Positions 23,826 through 33,210 of a stretch of 64,000 nt of DNA are shown in pieces (positions within the stretch are counted from its first letter, which is position 1; each line of letters starts with the position of its first letter). Location of the stretch: assembly GCF_023715465.1 (NCBI RefSeq), contig NZ_JAMBOE010000015.1, forward strand, positions 79,388 through 143,387. Direction: 5' to 3'. This DNA comes from Paenibacillus macerans (lineage in GTDB: Bacteria; Bacillota; Bacilli; Paenibacillales; Paenibacillaceae). Made by a program: the position numbers and the translations under genes. Below the pieces are notes generated by a model. The model was not told where the DNA came from and did not search any database. It saw only the letters and a list, made by a program, of their open reading frames with translations.

Positions 23826-25988
23826 TTACATCACCCGTTTGAACAGCTTTTCCAGATCATACGCCGTAAACGAGACGATGATCGGTCTCCCGTGCGGGCA
23901 GGTGTACGGCTGTTTGCAGGCCCCCAAGCGGCGGATCAGCGTGTTCGCCTCTTCCGGCGTCAGCTTCTGATTCGCTTTGATCGAAGCTTTGCAGGACACC
24001 ATCGTGGAAGAGGCTTCACGCAGTTTGGCGAGGTCGATGGCGCGCTCGTGCAGCACCCATTCCGCCATTTCCTGGATGATCTCGGTTTCCTCCCCTTGCG
24101 GGAACCAATAAGGATGGGAGACGACGCGGAATGTGCCCCCGCCGAAATGCTCGAGGATGACGCCGGCCTGTTCGAACCAATGCAGCCGCTCCTTCAGCTT
24201 GGCGCTGTCCGACGGCGTAAATTCCAGCGTAATCGGGATCAGCAGCTCTTGCGAAGCGTCCGCCGGATGGCCGAATTTTTCGTAATAATATTCGTAATTC
24301 ACCCGCTCATGCGCGGCGTGCTGGTCGATCAAATACAAACCCTCTTCGTTCTGGGCGATGAGGTATGTGCCGTGATGCTGTCCGATCAGGGACAGCTCCG
24401 GGAACGCCGGAAGCTCCGGCGCCGCTGCAGGCGCGACGTACAGCGCTTCCGGCATCTCCTGCAGCCGCTCTGGCGGGAGCGGCTGCTGCGCCGCCAGGCC
24501 GCCGCCATACGCGGCGGCGGCGCTGTCCCGGCCAAGCCCGCTTTGCGGGGGCTGGGCCGGGGTTTGCGGCGGCGCCTGGCGTTGCGCCAGCGCCGCCTCG
24601 GGCTGCGCGGCGCCGTACACGTCGGCGCCGGCAAGGCCCCGCTCCCGCAGCGTCAGGCCTGCGGCCGCTGCGGGAGCGCCCGGGCCCGCGGTCCGGGCGG
24701 CCGAGCCGCCGCCCGGAAGCGGGCCGCCGGCGGCGCCTTCGGCGAACGCGCCGCCATCCGTGCCCGGGGCGCGCTCCGGCGCCGCCCCGGAAAAGCCGCG
24801 GTCCGCCGCGCCGGACCGCGCGTCTATGTCCGCTCCGCCCGCAGCCGGCGGCTGGAGCGCCCCATCCGCCGCCGCGCCCTGCTGCCCTGCGGCGGCTTTC
24901 CCCGCACCAACATCCGGCGCGGGGAAGTGGAACTGCTCCTGGATCACCGCTTTGCTTGATCCCCTGCCGATCTGTTGCCGCACGACCTGCGGGATCAGCA
25001 CCAGACCGTTCAGCACGCTGCGGATGCTGCTTTCCACAAACCCGTTCAGCTCCGGCTCCTTGCTGAAACGCACCTCCAGCTTCGCCGGATGCACGTTCAC
25101 GTCCACCAGCGACGGATGCATGTCCAGCATCAGCACGACCAGCGGATAGCGGTTGATCGGCAGCAGCGTATGGTAGGCCCGCAGAATCGCCTGATGCAGC
25201 CCCTGATTGCGGATGTAGCGGCCATTGACGATCGTGGACATCCCGCCGCGGTTCGACCGCGCCAAATCGGGACGGCCGATGTATCCCGTGATCCGGTAAT
25301 CCAGATCCTCAGCTTCAATCGGCACCATCCCTTTCGACGTGTTCACCCCGTAGATCGCGGCGATCACCTGCAGCAGGTCCCCGCCGCCCGGGCTCTGCAG
25401 CAGCGTGTTGCCGTTATGCCGCAGCGTAAAAGCGATGTTCGGGTGGGCCAGCGTCTGCCGGTACAAGCAATCCGAAATATGTCCAAGCTCCGTCTGGATT
25501 GTTTTCATATATTTCAGCCTTGCCGGAGTATTGTAAAATAATTCCCGGACCGTAATATCCGTGCCTTGCGGCGCGGCGGTCTCCCCGTTTTCCTTCAGCG
25601 TTCCGCCTTCGATCACAATCTGCCGGCCAAGCCCGGTGTCGTCGCTGGAGGACACCAGCTTCACCTTGGCGACGGCGGCGATACTCGGCAGGGCCTCGCC
25701 GCGGAATCCGAGGCTGCGGATTTGAAACAGATCGCGGCCCGACGTGATTTTGCTCGTTGCGTGCCGGTAAAACGCCGTCTCGCAGTCCTCCGGCGCGATG
25801 CCGGAGCCGTTGTCCGTCACCCGGATCAGCTCTAGCCCGCCTTCTTCCACCGTAACCTCGATGTTGGTCGCCCCGGCATCGACGGCGTTTTCGACCAGTT
25901 CCTTGACGACCGACGCCGGCCGCTCCACCACCTCGCCCGCCGCGATCTGGTTGGCGATATGCTCGTCCAATACTACGATTTTTGCCAC
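23826..25988 (-). CDS. mutL: DNA mismatch repair protein MutL
   Basis: The 720-residue protein has a GHKL ATPase N-domain (IANQIAAGEVVERPASVVKELVENAVDAGA, DNGSGI, GFRGEALPSI), an unusually long linker (about residues 345-530) built of Ala, Gly, Pro and Gln, and a C-terminal dimerisation/endonuclease domain with DQHAAHERVNYE (the DQHA-x2-E-x4-E metal motif) and CPHGRP. Possession of the endonuclease motif means strand discrimination is MutH-independent. The start is GTG at 25988, with GGAGGG 7 bases upstream. The linker DNA is much more GC-rich than its surroundings and carries false long ORFs on the other strand. It is 54 bases downstream of mutS. Confidence 0.97.
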   Translation of the reverse strand: MAKIVVLDEHIANQIAAGEVVERPASVVKELVENAVDAGATNIEVTVEEGGLELIRVTDNGSGIAPEDCETAFYRHATSKITSGRDLFQIRSLGFRGEALPSIAAVAKVKLVSSSDDTGLGRQIVIEGGTLKENGETAAPQGTDITVRELFYNTPARLKYMKTIQTELGHISDCLYRQTLAHPNIAFTLRHNGNTLLQSPGGGDLLQVIAAIYGVNTSKGMVPIEAEDLDYRITGYIGRPDLARSNRGGMSTIVNGRYIRNQGLHQAILRAYHTLLPINRYPLVVLMLDMHPSLVDVNVHPAKLEVRFSKEPELNGFVESSIRSVLNGLVLIPQVVRQQIGRGSSKAVIQEQFHFPAPDVGAGKAAAGQQGAAADGALQPPAAGGADIDARSGAADRGFSGAAPERAPGTDGGAFAEGAAGGPLPGGGSAARTAGPGAPAAAAGLTLRERGLAGADVYGAAQPEAALAQRQAPPQTPAQPPQSGLGRDSAAAAYGGGLAAQQPLPPERLQEMPEALYVAPAAAPELPAFPELSLIGQHHGTYLIAQNEEGLYLIDQHAAHERVNYEYYYEKFGHPADASQELLIPITLEFTPSDSAKLKERLHWFEQAGVILEHFGGGTFRVVSHPYWFPQGEETEIIQEMAEWVLHERAIDLAKLREASSTMVSCKASIKANQKLTPEEANTLIRRLGACKQPYTCPHGRPIIVSFTAYDLEKLFKRVM

Positions 25989-26042
25989 TCGTTTTCCCTC
26001 CCGCCTTGCCGTTTACGTACACTTGTACATTTCATTTCTTGG

Positions 26043-28889
26043 CTACATGTCTTTAGCCTTCATCTTGAGATCATTTACCAGCTGCATCGCCTGCAGCGGC
26101 GTCATGTTCATCAAGTCGGCATTTTTAAGCATGTTAATGATCTGCCGGGTCCCGGGGTCCTCGGCGGCCGGCTTCGCTTTCTTGGGCGGCGTTTCGTCGC
26201 CGAAGATGGACAACTGCACGACTTCCTCCGCATCCACAAGCTCGTCCTTCAAGGATGTACGCGCTGCCGCCGCCTCTTGCGCGGCCGATGCATACTTGCC
26301 GGCGGACGTAGAGGGGTTCATGGTCCCGGTGCCATAAGATGACGCCGTTTCGCGATTCAGCGCGGCGCCGGCGAGCTGCGAATCCGCCGTCAGTCCGGGG
26401 CCGTCCGTACCGGCGGCTTCCCCGCTCGATCCTTGCGCAGCCAGAGACGCCCCATCTTCTGCATCCGTTTTCGCTCCCGCTCCGCTACCGGACACCGGCG
26501 CCTTTTGCTCCAGGTCCTGAAGCAGCCCGTAGGCGCGGCCGATGATTTCCTCCGGCAGCCCGGCCAAACGGGCGCAGTAAATGCCGTAGCTCGTATCCGC
26601 CGCCCCCTGGATCAGCTTGCGCAGGAAATGGACTTTGTCTCCGCTCTCCTGCACGGCCATGCTGTAATTGCGCAAGGAGCCGAGGCTGTGCTCCAGATGG
26701 GCCAGCTCGTGGAAATGCGTGGACACCAGCGCCTTGCAGCCGATTTTGTTATGCACGTATTCGATCACCGCCTGGGCGATGGCCATCCCTTCGCTGGTGG
26801 ACGTTCCCCGGCCCAATTCATCGATGATGATCAAACTGCGCGGCGTCGCTTTTTCGGTCATAATCTGGATGTCGGCCATTTCAACCATAAAGGTGCTCTG
26901 GCCGCCGATCAGATCGTCCGCCGCCCCGATCCGCGTGAAAATGCGGTCGACCAGCGGAATCTCTGCTTTGGCCGCAGGCACGAAGCTGCCGATTTGCGCC
27001 AAAATCGAAATCAGCGCGACCTGACGCATGTACGTGCTTTTTCCGGCCATGTTCGGCCCGGTGATTAAGAGGATGCTTGCTTCCTCCTTGCGCAAGGCGG
27101 TGCCGTTGGCGATAAACGCCGTATCCGTCATGACGGATTCTACCACCGGATGGCGGCCCTGCTCCACGATCAGGTCATACCCGTCGGTCAGCGCCGGCTT
27201 CACGAAGCGGTTCTCCGCCGCGACCGCCGCCAGCGAGCGCAGTACGTCGATTTCCGCGATCCGTTCAGCCAACTGCTGGAGCCGGGGGATTTCCGCGGCG
27301 ATTTTCTCCCGCAGCTCGCTGAACAGCGCATACTCCAAATCGACCATTTTTTCCTCGGCCTCCAGGATCAGCGCTTCTTTCTCCTTCAGCTCGGGGGTCA
27401 CAAACCGTTCGGCGTTGGCCAGCGTTTGCTTCCGTTCGTATCGGCCTTCCGGGAGCGCGGACAGGTTCGCCCGGGTGACCTCGATATAATAGCCGAACAC
27501 TTTGTTGTAGCCAATCTTCAGCGACTTGATCCCGGTCGCCTGCCGTTCGGCAGCCTCAAGCTCGGTGATCCAGCGTTTGCCGTTCACGCCGGCTTCCCTG
27601 AGCTCGTCCAACCGCGCATGATAGCCGGCCTTAATGATCCCGCCTTCCCGCACCGATACCGGCGGATCGTCGGCGATCGCCGCGTCGATCAAGCCGGCCA
27701 GATCCGCGCATTCGTCCATCGTCCCCGCGAGCCGCCGCAGCGTGGACGAATCCGCGCTCATGCACAACTCCTTGATCGCCGGCACCTGGCGCAGCGAGGT
27801 TTTCAGCGCGACCAGATCCCGCCCGTTGGCGCTGCCAAATGCCACCTTGCCGACGAGCCGCTCCAAGTCGTAAATGTTTAGCAGCGAACCGCGCAAATCC
27901 TCGCGCAAAATAAACCCGCCGTGCAGATGCTCAACCGCTTCGAGCCGTTCTTCGATGCGCGCGCGCTGCAGCAATGGCTTATCGATCCAGCGCCGCAGCA
28001 GACGCGAACCCATCGACGTTTCCGTCCGGTCGAGCAGCCACAGCAGGGAGCCTTTTTTGGAGCGTTCCCGGACCGTTTCCACCAGCTCGAGATTGCGGCG
28101 GGTAAACGGATCGAGAATCATAAATTGCTCGGGCTCATACGTGGAAATCTTCGTCAATTGCCCCAGCGAACGCTTTTGCGTTTCGCTTAAGTATCCGACC
28201 AGCAGGGCGATATTTTCCCGGCGTTCGAGCTCCAGGCGGATCCATTCCGCTTCGCCGAACTGCATCCGGCCGGCTTCCTCCTTGGCCCTGGTCCACGAGG
28301 TATACACGACCGGCTTGCTGAGCGGGGCCGCTTGCTCCTTAATCCATTCGAGCAGCGCGGTATCCCCGATGATTTCCGCCGGATCGTACAGCCCCAATTC
28401 GTCGCGCAGCCATTCCTTATTGGACGGCGACGAGGTGGCGTACAGGGCGCCCGTCGACAGGTCGCAGGCGGACAAGGCCATCAGCCCCTGACGTTCGGTT
28501 ACGCAAACTATGTAATTGTTAACTTTATCGCTAACCGTTTTTCCTTCCATAATCGTGCCTGGGGTGATCACCCGCACGATCTCGCGTCTGACAACCCCCT
28601 TGGCCTGGGCGGGATCTTCGGTCTGCTCGCAAATCGCCACCTTATATCCTTTTTCGATCAGCCGCTGAATATAGCTTTCCGCCGAATGGTAAGGAACGCC
28701 GCACATCGGTATTTTTTCGTCGGCTCCCCCATCCCGGCCGGTCAACGTAATTTCCAGCTCCTTGGCCGCCAAAATCGCATCGTCAAAAAACATTTCGTAA
28801 AAGTCGCCCAGCCGGAAAAACAGAAACGCGTCCTGCGCTTCCGCCTTAACCCGCAAATATTGTTCGATCATCGGCGTGTATGTAGCCAT
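26043..28889 (-). CDS. mutS: DNA mismatch recognition protein MutS
   Basis: The 948-residue protein has the mismatch-binding domain with the Phe-x-Glu wedge (RLGDFYEMFFDDA, F36-E38 region), connector, core, clamp, and ABC ATPase domain (Walker A GPNMAGKST, signature STFMVEM, Walker B IIDELGRGTST). The C-terminal part carries a low-complexity Ala/Gly/Ser insert (about residues 800-890). Beyond it is the clamp-binding peptide QLSIF and the helix-turn-helix tetramerisation end. GGAGGGG lies before the ATG. It precedes mutL and follows the amidoligase-like gene. Confidence 0.97.
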   Translation of the reverse strand: MATYTPMIEQYLRVKAEAQDAFLFFRLGDFYEMFFDDAILAAKELEITLTGRDGGADEKIPMCGVPYHSAESYIQRLIEKGYKVAICEQTEDPAQAKGVVRREIVRVITPGTIMEGKTVSDKVNNYIVCVTERQGLMALSACDLSTGALYATSSPSNKEWLRDELGLYDPAEIIGDTALLEWIKEQAAPLSKPVVYTSWTRAKEEAGRMQFGEAEWIRLELERRENIALLVGYLSETQKRSLGQLTKISTYEPEQFMILDPFTRRNLELVETVRERSKKGSLLWLLDRTETSMGSRLLRRWIDKPLLQRARIEERLEAVEHLHGGFILREDLRGSLLNIYDLERLVGKVAFGSANGRDLVALKTSLRQVPAIKELCMSADSSTLRRLAGTMDECADLAGLIDAAIADDPPVSVREGGIIKAGYHARLDELREAGVNGKRWITELEAAERQATGIKSLKIGYNKVFGYYIEVTRANLSALPEGRYERKQTLANAERFVTPELKEKEALILEAEEKMVDLEYALFSELREKIAAEIPRLQQLAERIAEIDVLRSLAAVAAENRFVKPALTDGYDLIVEQGRHPVVESVMTDTAFIANGTALRKEEASILLITGPNMAGKSTYMRQVALISILAQIGSFVPAAKAEIPLVDRIFTRIGAADDLIGGQSTFMVEMADIQIMTEKATPRSLIIIDELGRGTSTSEGMAIAQAVIEYVHNKIGCKALVSTHFHELAHLEHSLGSLRNYSMAVQESGDKVHFLRKLIQGAADTSYGIYCARLAGLPEEIIGRAYGLLQDLEQKAPVSGSGAGAKTDAEDGASLAAQGSSGEAAGTDGPGLTADSQLAGAALNRETASSYGTGTMNPSTSAGKYASAAQEAAAARTSLKDELVDAEEVVQLSIFGDETPPKKAKPAAEDPGTRQIINMLKNADLMNMTPLQAMQLVNDLKMKAKDM

Positions 28890-28963
28890 GATTCCCCTCC
28901 AGATTTGCCTCTATTTTCATGCATTCGTAGAATTCTATTATACCAGAGAAAAGCGGACAGGGG

Positions 28964-30451
28964 TTACGAACGAATTTGCAAATTCCACAAAGGCCGGATG
29001 TCGGCGCTTTCGTCCCAGGTTCGCCCGGACAGTACCGCTTCCAGCAGCGGAGCGATATAACTTTCGTAGCGGGGGTAAACGGCGGCGGCTTGGATGTCTT
29101 GAACCAGCAGCGGCAAAACGGACCGCAGCTCCTGCTGCCGGCCGGCGTAAAACGCGGTGAACACGTCCGTCTTCTCCAGCGGCCTGCGATTGAGTTGTCC
29201 GGCATTTTCGACGATGAGGCGGGCCAGAGCGACGGCCCCTTTGGCCACCAGAGGGGAAATCAAAAAGCTGGGCAGCGTCCGGTACTCGAAACCGCCATAA
29301 TCCTTGCGGCGGACATCGCCGAGAAAACCGTAGCGCGGGCGGCGGCGATGGCTGCGTCCATCCTCCAGCACCGCGAGCGGCAGCGCCAAATAGTTGTCAA
29401 AGGCCCGCAGCAGCTCGCTCGTGAGCGGAACGCCGCTGAAGTGAAGATGTCCGCCAAGCGGAAACCCTCGCTTCGGCATGGCTCCGGCCTGCCAGACAAG
29501 CTCCCGGTCATCGATCGCTTCGCCCGCCGCGCGAAAGGCGCGCATCAAGTGAACGATGGTCTCGCGCGGTTCATGCCCCGGCTTCGGACGCAGCTCGGCG
29601 AGCGGAAACATGCGGCGCCCGCGGTAACGCAGCACGTCGCAGCCGGCAGCGCCATGGAGGCCAAGGTAGCGCGAAGCCGGGATCACTTTGCCGGTGGCGC
29701 GATTCACCAGCAAAAATTCGGGGTCCATCCCGATCAGCGGTTCCTGCGGGGCTTCGCAGGCTTGCTCCAGCTCTTCCAGCGATTCGCGGATCGCCTGGGC
29801 GTACAGGTCGGCTTGCCGCTGTCCGGGCACCTCCGGCGCCAGGGAGAGGGCTTCCACCGTGAACCGGCCTTCTTCTCCGGCCGCGATCACGACCTCTCCC
29901 ATATCCAGTCCCAGCGCGTACAAAGCCCGAACCGCCGTGGACTCCAGTCGTCTCCACAACGGAGAGCCGGGATCCAGCCGGTTTGCGGGGAACTGCAGCG
30001 CATGTCCGGCCCGGCCCAACAGCCGGGCCTCCAGGGCGCGCAAGTGAAAGACATCTACCGCGTACCGCCGTTTAAACCGGCGCGGCGGCAGCTCCATACC
30101 GGAGCCCGAATATACCGGGCGCAGCGCTTCCGAGACGCTTATTCCGGCTGCCGCCAAGCGGCGGTGCGCATCCTCCGGCGACCGGCCCGGCGTCCCGGCG
30201 AAGGAACGATTGATGACGATCTCCTGCATCCCGCCGCCCCAATACGCCTCCTCCGGTCCGTAATGAATCCAGGCACCGCGGCGATCCACACCGGCTTTCC
30301 GTTTGCCCCGAAGCCCTTCCGTATGCTCCGTGTCCAGCGGGCGAATCACTTGATAACGAGCGCTGGTCCGCTCCAAAGCATGCTGCAGACGTACTTTGGC
30401 TTCTTCCGAAGCGACGCGGATTTTAAGTACAATATTCTTTTCCTTGTTCAA
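28964..30451 (-). CDS. Putative amidoligase (COOH-NH2 ligase type 2)
   Basis: The 495-residue protein has an N-terminal region with no clear family (about 1-190) and a C-terminal domain resembling the phage-type carboxylate-amine ligases of the glutamine-synthetase-like fold. Recognisable parts are LIGMDPEFLLVN (metal-binding E), FPLAELRPKPG, PLGGHLHFSGVPL and FEYRTLPSFLISP. Such ligases form amide or isopeptide bonds; the substrate is unknown. The start is uncertain. TTG at 30451 has GGGAG 9 bases upstream, whereas the ATG at 30460 abuts that site. It sits between cotE and mutS, so a spore-coat cross-linking role is possible, but that rests on position only. Confidence 0.72.
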   Translation of the reverse strand: MNKEKNIVLKIRVASEEAKVRLQHALERTSARYQVIRPLDTEHTEGLRGKRKAGVDRRGAWIHYGPEEAYWGGGMQEIVINRSFAGTPGRSPEDAHRRLAAAGISVSEALRPVYSGSGMELPPRRFKRRYAVDVFHLRALEARLLGRAGHALQFPANRLDPGSPLWRRLESTAVRALYALGLDMGEVVIAAGEEGRFTVEALSLAPEVPGQRQADLYAQAIRESLEELEQACEAPQEPLIGMDPEFLLVNRATGKVIPASRYLGLHGAAGCDVLRYRGRRMFPLAELRPKPGHEPRETIVHLMRAFRAAGEAIDDRELVWQAGAMPKRGFPLGGHLHFSGVPLTSELLRAFDNYLALPLAVLEDGRSHRRRPRYGFLGDVRRKDYGGFEYRTLPSFLISPLVAKGAVALARLIVENAGQLNRRPLEKTDVFTAFYAGRQQELRSVLPLLVQDIQAAAVYPRYESYIAPLLEAVLSGRTWDESADIRPLWNLQIRS

Positions 30452-30596
30452 GGTCCGCATCTCCCGTCTCATTCGGCTTTTCGAAAAAATTCCCACAAAA
30501 AGAGGGCGGCCGCCCTCTTCGACGACGCCCCTGCTGCATATGCTACATTGTAGCCCGAACACCTGGTGGTCAACATCCGGTTGGATAAGGTAAAAA

Positions 30597-31139
30597 TTAC
30601 AGCTCGTCGTCGAGGAGATCGGGATCCAAATCTTCGTAGTCCTCCAGCTCGGAGCCGAAATCATAATCCTTATCTTCAGCGCCGCCCGGCACGACAAGGA
30701 CGTTCAGCTTCGTTTCGGCGATCAGCTCTACCGCGAATTCGCGCTCCACCCGGATCAGCACGCGGCCGTCTCCCGTCACGTTGGCCTCCACGGTGCTTGG
30801 TTCCTGCGTGGCTTCCGCGGAAACCTCGACCGTCGAGGCGCGGTGTCTCGCATCCAGGTAGTTCAGCGGCACATTTTCGACGTAAGATACGGTTTCCTTG
30901 GCAACTTCGGTCTGTGAATTTTTATCGTAGGAATACCAGATGTTGATATCGTAAGTACCAATAACTTCAATTCCGTCTCCCGCCGCGACCGCCTCGTACT
31001 GGTGATTGATGATCCAGGCCCCCAGAATGCTGGACGGTTTGTGCGGTGGAGTCACGGTATGTGTTACGGTAGAGAACTTACGACCTTTGCCGCAGATCGC
31101 TTTCGTAATGACCTCTCTACTTTGATATTTCAATGACAT
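30597..31139 (-). CDS. cotE: Outer spore coat morphogenetic protein CotE
   Basis: The 180-residue protein matches CotE in length and sequence features: MSLKYQSREVITKAICGKGRKFS at the start, KPSSILGAWIINHQYEA, WYSYDKNSQTEVAKETVSYVE and a highly acidic C-terminal tail (EDYEDLDPDLLDDEL). CotE directs outer-coat assembly around the forespore. GGAGGAGG lies 7 bases before the ATG at 31139. A CATACACT sequence at 31171-31178 on the minus strand resembles a sporulation (SigE-type) -10 element. The position upstream of mutSL follows Bacillus gene order. Confidence 0.95.
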   Translation of the reverse strand: MSLKYQSREVITKAICGKGRKFSTVTHTVTPPHKPSSILGAWIINHQYEAVAAGDGIEVIGTYDINIWYSYDKNSQTEVAKETVSYVENVPLNYLDARHRASTVEVSAEATQEPSTVEANVTGDGRVLIRVEREFAVELIAETKLNVLVVPGGAEDKDYDFGSELEDYEDLDPDLLDDEL

Positions 31140-31170
31140 GTTAGTACCTCCTCCATACATCTTTCAATAA

Positions 31171-31178
31171 AGTGTATG
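31171..31178 (-). promoter_or_regulatory. SigE-like -10 element before cotE
   Basis: CATACACT on the minus strand, 32-39 bases upstream of the cotE start, fits the SigE -10 consensus. The nearest GCATATT that could serve as -35 is about 20 bases upstream of it, longer than usual, so only the -10 is convincing. Confidence 0.4.
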
Positions 31179-31293
31179 CAGGACATAGGCGAATGTTGAA
31201 TATGCAGAGATAAATAAAAAATATTATTGTCGCTTTTATTAGGGCAGTATATGTAAATGCCGCTAGTTTTAAGGAAGAAAGAAGCCTGGGAAA

Positions 31294-32274
31294 TTAGCGC
31301 CCCAACAACGTTTTTTTGCGGCCGGCCGCTTCCAAGGGTACCGGTGCCTTGCTTTTTTTCGAAACTTCGAGATATAAAGATAGCTCGCGGCACAGCTGCA
31401 ATATGGCCGAACGGATTTCAAATTCCTCGCGGGTCGATGGCAGCTCCATCGTTTTGAACTGCTGCTCCAGCTCAGCCAGCATCTGTTCGGTAATACCGGT
31501 ATATTCCTCTTGAGCTACGTCTATGCTCAGGCGGTCGAACAATAGGGCGGCGATTTCCCCTTGCGGCATCCGCTGGTACACTTGCGATATCAGCTCCATC
31601 ATGCCTTCGATCCGGTCGAGCTGCTGTTTGCGCATATAGAAATAGACCGTCCAGGCCTCGTTCGGATAAATCATCTGATTTTCCACGGCGCGCTTCGCGG
31701 CGGACAAGCCTTCCTCCACGAGCTTCGCCGCTTCCGTCAGCTCTTTGCCGTCCCATAGATGATACGGGTCGCGCAGCGAGGCGGCGATTTGCTGAAAAAT
31801 GACGGAAAACCGTCCATCCACCTGCCGCCGGATTTCCAGGAGCTTCTCCTCCGTTTTCGGCATGTACAGGAAATTGACCAGCAGCGCCGAACCAAGGCCG
31901 ATGATCAACAGTTCCACCTGGGTCAGCATGACGTGCCAGGAAATCTCCTCCCCGCCAAACACCCGGAACACAACGACCGAGCTGGTCACGATCCCTTCTT
32001 TAAAGCGGGCTTTCGTAATCAGCGGGAAGGCGATCAAAATATAAATCGCCAGCGCCCAAATATGGAATCCCAGCACGTGAAAAAGCATAGCGGCCAAGAT
32101 CAGTCCCAGAATTGAGGCGAAAAAGCGCGCCGAGATCGTCACCAGGCTGCGTTTGCGGGTCACGTCCACCCCGAGAATGGCCAGCAGACCTGCGGACAGA
32201 GCCCCGTTCACCCCGGTAAATTCCGCGATCAAAATCGCGAGCAGCGTTGCAATTGCCGTTTTTACAATGCGCAT
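31294..32274 (-). CDS. FUSC/aromatic acid exporter family membrane protein
   Basis: The 326-residue protein has four to five transmembrane segments in the first 140 residues (IATLLAILIAEFTGV, GLLAILGVDV, FFASILGLILAAMLFHVLGF, ALAIYILIAFPLI, LLIIGLGSALLVNFLYMP) and a long cytoplasmic helical C-terminal half (about 145-326). This is the architecture of the DUF939/aromatic acid exporter family of Firmicutes. Substrate and direction are not established. The ATG at 32274 has AAGGGTGATC just upstream, and an earlier ATG at 32283 overlaps that site. It is read on the minus strand after the ABC permease gene. Confidence 0.78.
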   Translation of the reverse strand: MRIVKTAIATLLAILIAEFTGVNGALSAGLLAILGVDVTRKRSLVTISARFFASILGLILAAMLFHVLGFHIWALAIYILIAFPLITKARFKEGIVTSSVVVFRVFGGEEISWHVMLTQVELLIIGLGSALLVNFLYMPKTEEKLLEIRRQVDGRFSVIFQQIAASLRDPYHLWDGKELTEAAKLVEEGLSAAKRAVENQMIYPNEAWTVYFYMRKQQLDRIEGMMELISQVYQRMPQGEIAALLFDRLSIDVAQEEYTGITEQMLAELEQQFKTMELPSTREEFEIRSAILQLCRELSLYLEVSKKSKAPVPLEAAGRKKTLLGR

Positions 32275-32379
32275 GAAGATCACCCTTATGTATGGATTTG
32301 CCGCTTATTGTCGATTGTATGAAAATATCCTACTTGATTTCGCGCCGGCTTACAATCCCGCAAAAACGAAAAAGGAGCG

Positions 32380-33210
32380 TTACCGCTCCCGAACCAGCTT
32401 CCGTTCGATATAAACGACCACTTGATACATCGCCGTGGCGACAACAGCAATAATGACCAGGCTGGATATCACCAAGGTAAAATTGAACACCTGAAACCCG
32501 TAGACGATCAAATAGCCGAGCCCGATTTTGGCGACGAGGAATTCGCCGACGATGACGCCGACCCAGGCCATGCCGACATTCACCTTCAACGTCGAGACGA
32601 TGGCCGGAAACGACGCCGGCAAAATCGCCTTCATAAATACGTCGCGCCGCTGGCCTCCGAACGTGCGGATTACCTTGACGAGGTTGGCGTCAACTTCGTT
32701 GAAGCTGTTGTACACGACCAGCGTGGTCACGATCACGGTGATCGACAGCGTCGTCACGACAATCGCGGTAAAACCCGCCCCAAACATCACGATAAAGATC
32801 GGCCCTAACGCCACCTTCGGCATGCTGTTGAACACGACCATGTACGGATCAAGCACCTTGGACAGAAAAGGCGACCACCAGATCAGCACGGCGAGCAGCG
32901 TCCCCAGCAGCGTGCCCAGCAAAAATCCAACCGCCGTCTCGCCGACCGTCATTGCCAGATGCGGCCAAAGCTCGCCGCTCGCCGCATCCTGGAAAATTTG
33001 CTTCGTCACCTTGGACGGATAGCTGAAAATAAGCACATCTATCCACTTCATCCGGCCGGCTAGCTCCCACCATCCGATCAACAGCAGCAAAAGGATGATT
33101 TGGACCGCCAGCACCATATGGTTCCTTTTGCGTTTTTGCTTGCGGTGCTGGTTCCATTTCTCCCTAAGCAAACGTTCTTGATCCGGCAAACGCGTTGCAT
33201 CCGCCTGCAT
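32380..33210 (-). CDS. ABC transporter permease (SsuC/TauC-like)
   Basis: The 276-residue membrane permease has about six transmembrane segments and the binding-protein-dependent EAA-type loop (TFGGQRRDVFMKAILPASFPAIVSTLKVNVGMAWVGVIVGEFL), typical of the sulfonate/taurine/nitrate/thiamine-precursor importers. The ATG at 33210 lies in the 3' end of the ATPase gene (47-base overlap), with AAGGAGGG upstream. With the ATPase and the lipoprotein it forms a complete importer. The substrate cannot be told from these sequences. Confidence 0.85.
   Translation of the reverse strand: MQADATRLPDQERLLREKWNQHRKQKRKRNHMVLAVQIILLLLLIGWWELAGRMKWIDVLIFSYPSKVTKQIFQDAASGELWPHLAMTVGETAVGFLLGTLLGTLLAVLIWWSPFLSKVLDPYMVVFNSMPKVALGPIFIVMFGAGFTAIVVTTLSITVIVTTLVVYNSFNEVDANLVKVIRTFGGQRRDVFMKAILPASFPAIVSTLKVNVGMAWVGVIVGEFLVAKIGLGYLIVYGFQVFNFTLVISSLVIIAVVATAMYQVVVYIERKLVRER

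Noticed and set aside
24365..25066. Arg/Pro-rich plus-strand frame opposite the MutL linker
   Set aside because: It is a by-product of the GC-rich low-complexity linker, with no start signal.
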